A DNA stretch of 64,000 bases from the NCBI GenBank assembly GCA_902526645.1, contig CABZLS010000001.1, positions 103,193 to 167,192 on the forward strand. The letters are read 5' to 3'. Of the stretch, positions 1 to 9,137 are shown one piece after another. The notes under the pieces are model-generated. The model saw nothing but the letters and a program-made list of their open reading frames with translations. It had not been told where the DNA came from and ran no database searches. Within the stretch, counting starts at the first letter, position 1; each line of letters begins with the position of its first letter. The DNA is from an uncultured Pelagibacteraceae bacterium (GTDB lineage Bacteria > Pseudomonadota > Alphaproteobacteria > Pelagibacterales > Pelagibacteraceae). A program made the translations under genes and the position numbers.

Positions 1-831
1 CAAGCTGTTCAGGATTTTGAGACTAAATATGAAAAAAGAATAAGAAATTTAAAAGTAGTCTCAGATTTAGAAAATGTTGAAGACTACTTGTCTATTTTTA
101 GAAGATCATTGATGAACGTAGGATTTAATTTGTTTGATCCAGTTGAGGGATTGAAAATTCCTCAACAATTTGAAGAACAAATAAATCTTCAAAATAGATC
201 TTATCTCACAACTTCAATTGGTTTAGCTTTTAGAAAGCTTGATGTTTTTGGTTATTATAAATTTGTTACTGCAGCAAAGAATATAAATTTGTTACCTAAC
301 AGAAAAAGTATGTTTCAACAAAAAAAGATGAAGGCAATTTCAAGTTTTGCTTTCAAAGGATTAGCGACTGGTATTGCAGCTTTATATCTAATTTTGTTTA
401 CTTTATCATTTTGGAACATTCATTCTTATAATAAGAAACTTAAAGATTATTCAATTGTAATGAAAACTCATGAGCAAAAATCCCTTGAGCTTAAAAAAAA
501 TATGAAGCAATTAAAATTAATGCAGACAACTTTAAAATTAAGTAGCACACTGAAGTCTAACAAAGAGCTTACTTATAGAGTATTGGCACAAATTGCATCA
601 AGTGTGCCTACGAAACTAAGATTTGATCAAGTAGATTATAATGGCGGCCTATTAATCACCATTCAAGGTGTTGCTGCTAGCGATCAAGATATTTTGAAAT
701 TTATTGAGAATTTAAGTAAACAAAAATTAGTTGAGCAGGCATCTCTATCATCTATGAGACTTCCTCAAAGAAGTACCAACGGAATAACGATGAAAGGATT
801 TAGAGTTTTTGTAAAAATAAAAAGAATATAA
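1..831 (+). CDS. PilM C-terminus fused to PilN (MshI-like), 5' end truncated by window edge
   Basis: Frame is open from base 1 (QAVQDFETKYEKRIRNLKVVSDLENVEDYL...), PilM-like 'YLTTSIGLAFRKLD' followed by PilN-like 'INLLPNRK', then a TM helix and PilN periplasmic domain; first gene of pil operon. Confidence 0.8.
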   Translation, partial: QAVQDFETKYEKRIRNLKVVSDLENVEDYLSIFRRSLMNVGFNLFDPVEGLKIPQQFEEQINLQNRSYLTTSIGLAFRKLDVFGYYKFVTAAKNINLLPNRKSMFQQKKMKAISSFAFKGLATGIAALYLILFTLSFWNIHSYNKKLKDYSIVMKTHEQKSLELKKNMKQLKLMQTTLKLSSTLKSNKELTYRVLAQIASSVPTKLRFDQVDYNGGLLITIQGVAASDQDILKFIENLSKQKLVEQASLSSMRLPQRSTNGITMKGFRVFVKIKRI

Positions 832-833
832 TT

Positions 834-1532
834 ATGAACTTTAATATTGATTTAAAAAATATAGATTTAAAGAATATATCAATTCAAGATATTCAAGCAA
901 AATTAAAAAAAGTTGAGAAAAAAACTTGGATTAAAATTGGAGTATCTGTTGGGGCAGTAGTAATATTTTTAATCATATTTTATGGAATTTTAAATCCAAT
1001 AGTTAATAAAAAGAAAGCTCAACTTAATAAAATGATTTCTACGAAGGCTGAAACAGAACAATTCATAAAAGATATAAAAATTGCTAAAAACAAAATAAAA
1101 AAAATGAGACCCGAGTATGAGCAATATTCAACTTTATTCCACTCAAGGGCAGAGGTAGAAGGTCTGTATCAAACTTTAAGTGAGTTTGCGGCTATGAATA
1201 ATTTGGTGATTTCAAAAATTGAAAAAAAGAAAATTGAAGAGGTAAGCAAATCTCAGGCTATTGCTAAAGCAACAGGTAAAAAAGAGAAAAAAGCCAATAA
1301 TAAGAAAAGAGCAGTCGAAAATGTTGCTTATTACAAGATCCCTGTAGAATTTGAGATTACAGGTAACTTTTTAGGTTATATCAAGTTTAAACGCCAATTA
1401 TCTTTATCCCAGAAAATGTTAAATTTTGACAAGGAGTCTATACAAGTGGTAAAAGGATCAGGAGATTCAACTGGAGCGATAAAAGTAAATGGAACATTAA
1501 CGATTGTAGGTTTAGCAGATGAATTTTTTTAA
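834..1532 (+). CDS. pilO: PilO/MshJ-like inner-membrane pilus assembly protein
   Basis: N-terminal TM, coiled coil, ferredoxin-like periplasmic domain; position between pilN and pilP. Confidence 0.8.
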   Translation: MNFNIDLKNIDLKNISIQDIQAKLKKVEKKTWIKIGVSVGAVVIFLIIFYGILNPIVNKKKAQLNKMISTKAETEQFIKDIKIAKNKIKKMRPEYEQYSTLFHSRAEVEGLYQTLSEFAAMNNLVISKIEKKKIEEVSKSQAIAKATGKKEKKANNKKRAVENVAYYKIPVEFEITGNFLGYIKFKRQLSLSQKMLNFDKESIQVVKGSGDSTGAIKVNGTLTIVGLADEFF

Positions 1533-2010
1533 AAATTTAATATTTTTTATTTGTATTTTATTTACTGCTGGCATTTCCTATGCTGATAATCATGATACTC
1601 AACAGAACATTATAGATAAAGCAAAAGAAATAAATAAAAAAGTTAAAGAAAAACAAGCATTACAAAATTCAAATAGTGGAGAAGAGCCTTTACCTTTAAA
1701 TGATCCATTTGTTGGTGATGGATCTTTAGGAGGTGGAACTGGAATAAAAGTCGTTGCTGAAAATGAGGAAAGTAAAAGAAATTTAAGTATTTTCAATTTT
1801 AAATTAGTTGGGATAGTGGAAGGTGAGGATGAAAGCTATGCTTCAATAATTAATGATGATGGAGATATTATAACTTTAGCTGCATTCGAAGAAATTGCAC
1901 CAGGTGTAACATTGATTACTATTAATTCTAAAGAAATAGTTTTTGATAAAAATGGCGAGTCTTTAGTAGCTATAAATTTTAAAAACCAAGTAATTGAGAG
2001 AAATAATTAA
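1519..2010 (+). CDS. pilP: PilP/MshK-like pilus assembly protein
   Basis: Signal peptide, 'DPF' motif, short C-terminal beta domain (KLVGIVEGEDESYASI); overlaps pilO by 14 nt and abuts the secretin gene. Confidence 0.75.
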   Translation: MNFFKNLIFFICILFTAGISYADNHDTQQNIIDKAKEINKKVKEKQALQNSNSGEEPLPLNDPFVGDGSLGGGTGIKVVAENEESKRNLSIFNFKLVGIVEGEDESYASIINDDGDIITLAAFEEIAPGVTLITINSKEIVFDKNGESLVAINFKNQVIERNN

Positions 2011-3563
2011 TGTTAAATAAGTATTCAAAAAAATTAATTTGTTTTATTCTTTTAGCCTTCCTGGTAGCTGGCTGTACTACGATGAGTAACAAAGGAACAA
2101 AAACTTTTAAACATGATACCCCATTGATCAAAACTGATGTAAAAAAAATGGGTAAAAAAGAATTAGAAAAAATGGCAGAGATGGGCCCAACACCTGTTGA
2201 GGCAGATGTTATTAAACTAAAAAAAAGAAAAAAAATATCATCGGTAAAAGAAAAGAATTATTTATTAATTCCAGAAGAATACAAAAGTTTAAAACAAAAT
2301 ATTACCTTTAAATTTCAAAATATGGACTATGCTAAGGCAATGACATTGATGGCTAAAATTGGAGGTGTAAATATTTTAGTTGGGGATGATGTTGCAGGAG
2401 CTATTTCAGCGGAGTTGATTAATGTACCATGGGATAAAGCATTTAATGCTTTGTTAGATATGAAAAATTACGCTGCTGATATTGATGTAGCAAGTAATAT
2501 AATTAGAGTTGCAACACCAGCCACTCTTACTTCTCAAGAAAGCTATAAATCTGCAAGAGCACAAGCAGTTAAGAAAAAAGTAGAATTAGAAGATTCTGTT
2601 GAACCTATAATTTCTGAAATATTTAGATTATATTACATTTCTCCCGCTGAAGCGAAGACAACTATAACTGAATTATTTACTTCAACCTCAAGCACAGGTT
2701 CTTTTATTCCAATTCAAGTTACAGAAGAAAAAACAACGAGATCAATAATAGTAAGAGGAAAAGAGAAAGATTTAGACGTAGTTGATAAAGTAATAAGAGA
2801 AATAGATGTAAGGACAAAACAAGTTTTAATGGAAGTATTTATAGTTGAAGCAAAATCTACTTTTGAGCAGGAGTTAGGAAAAAAATTAGGAGGAGCTTAT
2901 TCTAGAGACGGAGTTAGAGTTGGAGGTACACAGTCAGGAACTTCTTCAGTTGGAGCTCCATCAGGTGCTGATTCAAGAATTACAGAGGACACAGCTAATT
3001 TTGGATCTGGTAAAGATATGTTATTAAGTTTACCTGCTGCAGGCGCAACAAGTGGAATAGGAATTTTAAGAGAAACTGGCTCAGCTGTTTTAAAAGTAGA
3101 ACTTGAGGCCTTACAGACACAAGGTTTAACAAAAATAATTTCAAACCCAAAGATTTTTTCATTAGATAATCAGACTGCATCAATCAAACAGGGTGAGCAG
3201 ATACCACTTTCAGGAGGAGATGGTGCAGACTCTTTTACAGATGCTGCATTACAGATGACAGTTACACCAAGCATAATCGGTGATGGCAATGTTCTTTTAG
3301 ATGTTAGAGTAAATAATGACTCTCCTAATAGACAAAATGCAGGAAGTGTAGGAATTAATACTATGGAAATAAATACAAAGTTGTTAGTGGCAGATGGTGA
3401 TATTGTAGTAATTGGTGGAATTAAAAAGAACAATGTTTCAGATAATAAAAGTGGTGTTCCTGGAGTTTCAAAAGTTCCGATTTTAGGAAAAATGTTTCAA
3501 GGTAAGAGTAAATCGGATACACTCGATGAACTTTTGGTTTTTATTGCACCAAGAATTTTATAA
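2010..3563 (+). CDS. pilQ: Secretin (PilQ/MshL-like) with lipobox
   Basis: Lipobox LVAGC; secretin core 'ALQTQGLTKIISNPKIFSLDNQTASIKQGEQIP...' and C-terminal 'VPGVSKVPILGKMFQ...ELLVFIAPRIL'. Confidence 0.92.
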   Translation: MLNKYSKKLICFILLAFLVAGCTTMSNKGTKTFKHDTPLIKTDVKKMGKKELEKMAEMGPTPVEADVIKLKKRKKISSVKEKNYLLIPEEYKSLKQNITFKFQNMDYAKAMTLMAKIGGVNILVGDDVAGAISAELINVPWDKAFNALLDMKNYAADIDVASNIIRVATPATLTSQESYKSARAQAVKKKVELEDSVEPIISEIFRLYYISPAEAKTTITELFTSTSSTGSFIPIQVTEEKTTRSIIVRGKEKDLDVVDKVIREIDVRTKQVLMEVFIVEAKSTFEQELGKKLGGAYSRDGVRVGGTQSGTSSVGAPSGADSRITEDTANFGSGKDMLLSLPAAGATSGIGILRETGSAVLKVELEALQTQGLTKIISNPKIFSLDNQTASIKQGEQIPLSGGDGADSFTDAALQMTVTPSIIGDGNVLLDVRVNNDSPNRQNAGSVGINTMEINTKLLVADGDIVVIGGIKKNNVSDNKSGVPGVSKVPILGKMFQGKSKSDTLDELLVFIAPRIL

Positions 3564-3568
3564 AGATT

Positions 3569-5320
3569 ATGTTAAAGATTAGTAGAGAAAGTGAAATTAA
3601 TTTAATCAATGTCTTGATTGATAATGATGTTATTTCTGGAAAAGATTTAATTAATATAAAAAAAACTAGTACTGAAGGAAATAAATCTCAAATAGAAGCT
3701 GTATTTGATCTCAAACTTGCTGATGAAAAAGGAATTCTTGATATTTTAGTTAAGGAACAAAATTTAGAAATTGTTGATTTAAAAAAACAAGAAATTACAG
3801 AAGAAATAAAAACTGTACTCCCTTCAAATTATATAAAAGTTAATTTTGTAGCACCATTCAAAATAGATGGAAGAACCTTGCATATAGCTATTCCAGATAG
3901 TTCAAAATTGAATTTAATGAGAAATTTAAAAGCAATCACTAAAAAAAATATTGAATTGCATGCTGCTCCATTAACACAAATTTCAGAGTTTATAGAAAAA
4001 CTTTCAAGTGAAAGTGGTGAAGTTACAGCCGCAACTATAAGAGAGGAAAATAGAGAGAAACAAAAAACTTTTGATTCTGATTTAGGTGAAGCTGGAGAAG
4101 TTTTAGAAAAAACTCCTGAGGAAGATATTGAAGCTATAGAAAATGAATCCGAAGTTATAAAATTTAGTACAGCTGTAGTTGCCGACGCTATTAAAAATGG
4201 CGTTAGTGATATTCACATTGAACCTTACAGATTTTCTTCAAGAGTTAGATATAGGCTAGATGGAATGTTGCAAGAGCAAGAGCAATACAAAAAGTTTTTA
4301 CATGATAACTATGGGGCTGTTGTTACTCGTTTCAAAATTATGGGTAAGCTTGATATTGCAGAAAGAAGATTACCACAAGATGGTGCGATAAACTTTAAAA
4401 TAGAAGGTAAGGTAGTTGATCTTCGACTTTCAATTTTACCCACTGCGAACAATGAGAGAATTGTAATGCGGGTTCTAAATAAAGACGCAGGTGATATCAC
4501 TCTAGAACAATTAAATTTTGATGATCAAGACTTAAAAAATTTAAGAAAATGTATTCATGGAACCCAAGGTTTAATTCTTGTTACTGGTCCTACTGGATCT
4601 GGTAAATCAACAACGCTTTATAGTATTTTAAAAGAAGTGAGCAAACCTCACCTAAATATTTTAACTGCTGAAGATCCAGTTGAATACGAATTGGATGGTG
4701 TAGGTCAAGTTCAAATTAAAGATGACATTGGTCTAACTTTTGCATCAGCTCTTCGATCTTTTTTAAGGCAAGACCCTGAAATAATTCTTGTTGGTGAGAT
4801 GAGGGATAAAGAAACAGTTGATATTGGATTGAAAGCTGCCCTTACAGGTCACTTAGTATTTAGCACATTACACACGAATGATGCTCCAAGTACAATAACT
4901 AGATTACAAAATATGGGCACACCCGATTACTTAATTAGCGCAGCGTGTCAACTCGTTGTAGCACAAAGACTTGCAAGGAAAAATTGTAAAGATTGTAAGG
5001 TTCCTGATGATGATGTTACGCCAAAAGTTTTGCAAGATTTAGGTTTTACTGCTGAATTAGCGTCCAGAGTTAAAGCCATTAAAGGAAAAGGTTGTTCAAA
5101 GTGTAGTGATACAGGCTATAAAGGAAGACAAGGTATTTATGAGATACTTTCAGTTTCTAAGCCTTTAAAAGAGGCTATATTAAGAAAAGCCACAACACCT
5201 GAGTTAAGAGAAATTGCAATTAAAGAAGGATTTCAAACTATGCAAGACATGGGCAGAAGACTGATTGCATCTGGTGAACTTAATTTCAGAGAATACGAAA
5301 GAGTTTTATCTAACGAATAA
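3569..5320 (+). CDS. pilB: Type IV pilus/T2SS assembly ATPase PilB/MshE/GspE
   Basis: Walker A GPTGSGKST, Asp/His boxes, Walker B 'PEIILVGEMRDKET', tetracysteine CKDC...CSKC. Confidence 0.95.
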   Translation: MLKISRESEINLINVLIDNDVISGKDLINIKKTSTEGNKSQIEAVFDLKLADEKGILDILVKEQNLEIVDLKKQEITEEIKTVLPSNYIKVNFVAPFKIDGRTLHIAIPDSSKLNLMRNLKAITKKNIELHAAPLTQISEFIEKLSSESGEVTAATIREENREKQKTFDSDLGEAGEVLEKTPEEDIEAIENESEVIKFSTAVVADAIKNGVSDIHIEPYRFSSRVRYRLDGMLQEQEQYKKFLHDNYGAVVTRFKIMGKLDIAERRLPQDGAINFKIEGKVVDLRLSILPTANNERIVMRVLNKDAGDITLEQLNFDDQDLKNLRKCIHGTQGLILVTGPTGSGKSTTLYSILKEVSKPHLNILTAEDPVEYELDGVGQVQIKDDIGLTFASALRSFLRQDPEIILVGEMRDKETVDIGLKAALTGHLVFSTLHTNDAPSTITRLQNMGTPDYLISAACQLVVAQRLARKNCKDCKVPDDDVTPKVLQDLGFTAELASRVKAIKGKGCSKCSDTGYKGRQGIYEILSVSKPLKEAILRKATTPELREIAIKEGFQTMQDMGRRLIASGELNFREYERVLSNE

Positions 5321-5331
5321 TAAATTTATAT

Positions 5332-6573
5332 ATGGAAGCTTTTACATATAAAGGAATTTCCGATGGAAAATATGTTAATGGTGAAATAGAAGCATTAAAT
5401 GTTGATGAGGCTTCACATAAATTAAAAGAGCAAAAAATAATTATTACTAACATAGCTCGTTCTTCAAAGAAAAAAAAGGCAGACGAAAAAGATAAGAAAA
5501 AAGGAAAAGGATCTAGTCTTTTTGGTAAAAAAAAGGCCAAAATAGAGGATGTTTTAATATTTTCAAAACAATTTGCAACTATGGTTAAGGCTGGACTACC
5601 AATACTACAAGTTTTAGGAATGTTGAGGGATCAATTAGAAAGTCCTGCGATGAGAGATGTAGTGGAGGATATCAGAAAAAGTTTAGAGGGTGGTGTTACT
5701 TTATCAAAATGCTTTGAAAAATTTCCAAATTTATTTGATAACGTTTACGTGAATTTAATTAAAGCTGGAGAAGCCAGTGGTAAGTTAGATGTATTTTTAC
5801 TTAAGATTGTAGAATCCCTTGAAAAAAAAGAGGCTATTAAAAAGAAAATAAAATCAGCTTTAATGTATCCAAGCATCATGTTTACTGTTGCCATAGTGGT
5901 AAGCGCTTTTATGCTAGTAAAAGTTGTTCCAGTATTTGCAAAAATGTATGATGGAATGGGAATAGAACTTCCTGCTGCTACAGCAACAATTATGGCTATG
6001 AGTGATTTTTTGCGAGGAACAGGTGGACAAATTCTGCTGTTTGGCCTAATAATTTTCTTCATTGTCTTTAGATACCTTACTTCAAAAAACGAGAAGATTA
6101 AGTATGCTTGGCATAAGCAAGTTTTAAAATTACCTATTTTTGGTGACATGATTTTAAAATCAATGTTAGCTAGAATTTCATTAATTATGGGAAATTTAAG
6201 TGCTGCTGGAGTAAATTTACTTGAGAGTTTAGAAATTGCAAAATCTGTAAGTAACAATGTTGTTGTTTTGGAGTCATTAGAAAATGTAAAAAAAGGAGTT
6301 TTTTCTGGGGACACTTTGACAAAATTATTTTTAAAAGATCCATTATTTCCACCTACATTTGGTCAGCTTATTTCAGTGGGGGAACAAACAGGACAATTAG
6401 ATGAAATGTTTGGATCAGTTGCTAAATATTATGAGTCAGAATTTGATACTACAGTAGACAATTTATCAAGTTTGATTGAACCAATCATGATTGTTTTTAT
6501 GGGAGTTATGATTGGTGGACTAATGATAGCAATGTATTCTCCAATATTTAATGTTGGAGCTCTAATTGGTTAA
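5332..6573 (+). CDS. pilC: Type IV pilus inner-membrane platform protein PilC/MshG/GspF
   Basis: Two GspF domains, 'FSKQFATMVKAGLPILQVL', 'ALMYPSIMF', C-term 'IEPIMIVFMGVMIGGLMIAMYSPIF'. Confidence 0.95.
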   Translation: MEAFTYKGISDGKYVNGEIEALNVDEASHKLKEQKIIITNIARSSKKKKADEKDKKKGKGSSLFGKKKAKIEDVLIFSKQFATMVKAGLPILQVLGMLRDQLESPAMRDVVEDIRKSLEGGVTLSKCFEKFPNLFDNVYVNLIKAGEASGKLDVFLLKIVESLEKKEAIKKKIKSALMYPSIMFTVAIVVSAFMLVKVVPVFAKMYDGMGIELPAATATIMAMSDFLRGTGGQILLFGLIIFFIVFRYLTSKNEKIKYAWHKQVLKLPIFGDMILKSMLARISLIMGNLSAAGVNLLESLEIAKSVSNNVVVLESLENVKKGVFSGDTLTKLFLKDPLFPPTFGQLISVGEQTGQLDEMFGSVAKYYESEFDTTVDNLSSLIEPIMIVFMGVMIGGLMIAMYSPIFNVGALIG

Positions 6574-6580
6574 AAAATTT

Positions 6581-7012
6581 TTATAATTGTTTTGTTAAAA
6601 CTAGGTGGTTTATCCATGGTTTTTTACCATCTTTGAATTCAACAGCATCCATTATCTCTTGAATAAAAAAAGTTCCCAAACCTCCGGGCTTAATATTGTC
6701 TATTTCTCTGTGTTTAATTTTTTTTGGATCCACTGGTGTTCCTCTATCATAAAACGCAATTTGTAGTTTATTATTCTCACAACTTATTTGAACAACCATT
6801 AATTCATTTGGATCAGCAGCATTTTTAAAAGCGTGTTTAACAATATTTTGTGCAGCTTCAGCAATTGCTAATACTAATTCATCTTTAAGATCTTCTTGTA
6901 TTTGTAGCTTCTCAAATACTTGTCGGCAAAAAATTCTTACCTCTTTTAAGCTGGATGAATTTACTAAAAAAGCTTTTTTTTCGTTATGATCTTGGTGAGC
7001 AATTGCACTCAT
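6581..7012 (-). CDS. RsbW/SpoIIAB-type HATPase serine kinase (anti-sigma-factor family)
   Basis: N-box ELVLAIAEAAQNIVKHAF, G1 'FYDRGTPVD', G2 'GGLGTFFI'; next to two STAS genes. Confidence 0.88.
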   Translation of the reverse strand: MSAIAHQDHNEKKAFLVNSSSLKEVRIFCRQVFEKLQIQEDLKDELVLAIAEAAQNIVKHAFKNAADPNELMVVQISCENNKLQIAFYDRGTPVDPKKIKHREIDNIKPGGLGTFFIQEIMDAVEFKDGKKPWINHLVLTKQL

Positions 7013-7018
7013 AAGTAA

Positions 7019-7318
7019 TTATTCCAAATTTAATATTTGCTCCAGTTTGGCCATCATAATGACTTTTAGAACTGACTTACTTACATCTTTAATAATTACT
7101 TTTGTATTTTTTTCTAAACCTTTTTGATGACTCTCAATTAAAACAGATATCCCAGATGAATCCATATATTGGACATTACTGAGGTTTAAGTGAACTTCTT
7201 TACCTGCATCGATATGAGGAAATATTACTTCTTTTGCCTTTTCCGTAACATCCATATCTATTTCACCATCAAGATGAATTGTAGCTATATTGCCTTCTTC
7301 TGTAACTTTGTAGCTCAT
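7019..7318 (-). CDS. STAS-domain anti-sigma-factor antagonist (RsbV/SpoIIAA-like), copy 2
   Basis: HLDGEIDM...LNLSNVQYMDSSGISVLI with conserved phosphoacceptor Ser motif. Confidence 0.9.
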   Translation of the reverse strand: MSYKVTEEGNIATIHLDGEIDMDVTEKAKEVIFPHIDAGKEVHLNLSNVQYMDSSGISVLIESHQKGLEKNTKVIIKDVSKSVLKVIMMAKLEQILNLE

Positions 7319-7599
7319 AAAAATTTTCTTGCCATTGATAAAACTTTTTCAACTGGTTTACTGACTTCAACTAATTCAAATTTTGTTTTTTTTTGTTCAG
7401 AGAGTTTTTTACTTTCAATTAAAACAGATATTCCAGACGAGTCCATGTATTCGACTTTACTTAAGTTTAAATGTACTTCATGTCCGGCCTCTATTAATGG
7501 TAAAATGGTATTTCTAGCTTTGTCAGAAACTTCCATATCTATTTCTCCATCAAGATGAACTATTCTTCTATTATCAATTTCTTCAATTTTATATGTCAT
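7315..7599 (-). CDS. STAS-domain anti-sigma-factor antagonist (RsbV/SpoIIAA-like), copy 1
   Basis: HLDGEIDM...LNLSKVEYMDSSGISVLI; overlaps next STAS gene by 4 nt. Confidence 0.9.
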   Translation of the reverse strand: MTYKIEEIDNRRIVHLDGEIDMEVSDKARNTILPLIEAGHEVHLNLSKVEYMDSSGISVLIESKKLSEQKKTKFELVEVSKPVEKVLSMARKFL

Positions 7600-7690
7600 A
7601 ACTTTTTAAAATAACTCATTATGAGCAGATATCCTTTATTTTCCACTAAAAAAAACATAAATTATGACGCTTATACTCACTTTACATATC

Positions 7691-7720
7691 TTGAAAAAAA
7701 ATTTAGATTCCTTTTATTAA
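7691..7720 (+). promoter_or_regulatory. Putative sigma70-like promoter for prepilin genes
   Basis: TTGAAA at 7691-7696, then TATTAA at 7715-7720 (18-nt spacing), about 30 nt before pilin ATG; by eye only in very AT-rich DNA. Confidence 0.3.
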
Positions 7721-7748
7721 ATTAATTTAATTAATATAAAGAGGAAAA

Positions 7749-8249
7749 ATGAAAAATAACAAAGGTTTTACTTTAATCGAACTATTAGTAGTAGTAGCGA
7801 TTATTGGAATATTAGCTGCCGTTGGGACAGTGGCATATACTGGTTACACATCTGGAGCTAAAAAGAATAGTGCAAAATCCAATCATGCTGCAGTAGTAAA
7901 ATACATTGCGAATGAATTACAAAAATGTGCAATGGATAGTAGCTCCAAAGCATTTGATAGTGCTACGTTTTGTAGTACGAGCTATACTGCGGGGACGACA
8001 GCAACCGCCGCTATAGCAGCTTTAGCTGATTTTAAAAATCCTTACTATAACGCAGACTCAGCTGTTGTATCAGCAGTTCCTAGTACAGCTACAGGAGCTA
8101 CAGGAGCACCTAATGCTGCAGGCTGGGTAGTAGTTGCCGCAAAAACTGGTAGCACTACAATAGTTTCAGTGTCAACTTGTAATGAAAAAGGAACTGGCAC
8201 TGCTTGCGCGACCGACGCAACACAAACTAATGAAGTTGCTGTAGAGTAG
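7749..8249 (+). CDS. Type IV prepilin (major pilin candidate)
   Basis: Class III signal MKNNKG/FTLIELLVVVAIIGILAAVGTVAYTGY; Ala/Thr/Ser-rich C-terminus with Cys. Confidence 0.92.
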   Translation: MKNNKGFTLIELLVVVAIIGILAAVGTVAYTGYTSGAKKNSAKSNHAAVVKYIANELQKCAMDSSSKAFDSATFCSTSYTAGTTATAAIAALADFKNPYYNADSAVVSAVPSTATGATGAPNAAGWVVVAAKTGSTTIVSVSTCNEKGTGTACATDATQTNEVAVE

Positions 8250-8259
8250 TTCATATTTA

Positions 8260-8676
8260 ATGACCACTAAAAGTTCTGGATTTACCTTAATTGAACTTTT
8301 AGTGGTTATTGCGATCATCGGTATACTTTCAGCTGCAGGTACAATAACTTATAGTGGCTACGTTAAGGGTGCTAAAAGAAACTCAGCTGAAAATGTCATT
8401 CAACAAATTTCACTTGCTCAGACAGAAGAGTACTCAAATACAGGATCTTATTATATCACAGGCGGAGACACTTCTTGTTCTGCAGATGCAACTAGCACAC
8501 AAGGTATAGAAACGAATTTATTTGATGGGGAAAGTATCATTGATGATGATATAGATTTTGAGGTTTGTATTTTTGGTACAGGGGCAAATTATACAGTTTC
8601 TGCACAAGATACCACATCAACATGTGTCATAACTGTCACCAAGTATGGAACTCCTGAAAGAACAAACTGTAATTAA
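8260..8676 (+). CDS. Type IV prepilin, second copy
   Basis: MTTKSSG/FTLIELLVVIAIIGILSAAGTITYSGY; C-terminal Cys residues. Confidence 0.9.
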   Translation: MTTKSSGFTLIELLVVIAIIGILSAAGTITYSGYVKGAKRNSAENVIQQISLAQTEEYSNTGSYYITGGDTSCSADATSTQGIETNLFDGESIIDDDIDFEVCIFGTGANYTVSAQDTTSTCVITVTKYGTPERTNCN

Positions 8677-8750
8677 TTTTAGTAAAAATTTAACCCAAAA
8701 TGGATGCTTTATTATTTTGTAAAATCCATTAAATAAACTAACTTTAATGT

Positions 8751-9041
8751 ATGAAAAAAATTTTATTAATATTATTAATCTTACCCCTTTTAAGTAATTG
8801 TAGTCAATATACGACTATGATTGGACCAAGTATTAATTTAGTACAATCCGGTAGTGTTTTACAAGCAACCGGTTCTCTTTCAGGTTCTCTAGCCATTAAT
8901 AATGTAAAAGAAAATTTAATTGCTGATATGAAAAGTGAAAATATTTGTCCGACAGTTCATTCCTCGGAATTAAGTGAAATATTCTTTGAAACATTAGAAC
9001 ATATGGATTGTTTTTATGATCCAATGAGTATTTATAGATAA
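8751..9041 (+). CDS. Small putative lipoprotein, unknown function
   Basis: Signal peptide with lipobox LLSNC; 96 aa. Confidence 0.7.
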   Translation: MKKILLILLILPLLSNCSQYTTMIGPSINLVQSGSVLQATGSLSGSLAINNVKENLIADMKSENICPTVHSSELSEIFFETLEHMDCFYDPMSIYR

Positions 9042-9137
9042 TCAAATTTAAATATCGTAATAAGTATTGGTAAATAATAACTATTTTTGAAAATTAATAA
9101 TTGAAAAAATAAATATAGTTAATATCTTTCTCTTTTT

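Noticed and set aside
5745-6314. 189-aa minus-strand ORF opposite pilC
   Set aside because: Fully antisense to a confidently identified PilC gene with conserved motifs; typical shadow ORF in AT-rich DNA.
7190-7558. 122-aa plus-strand ORF opposite the STAS genes
   Set aside because: Antisense to two clear STAS domains; Phe/Cys/Ser-rich translation without domain signature.
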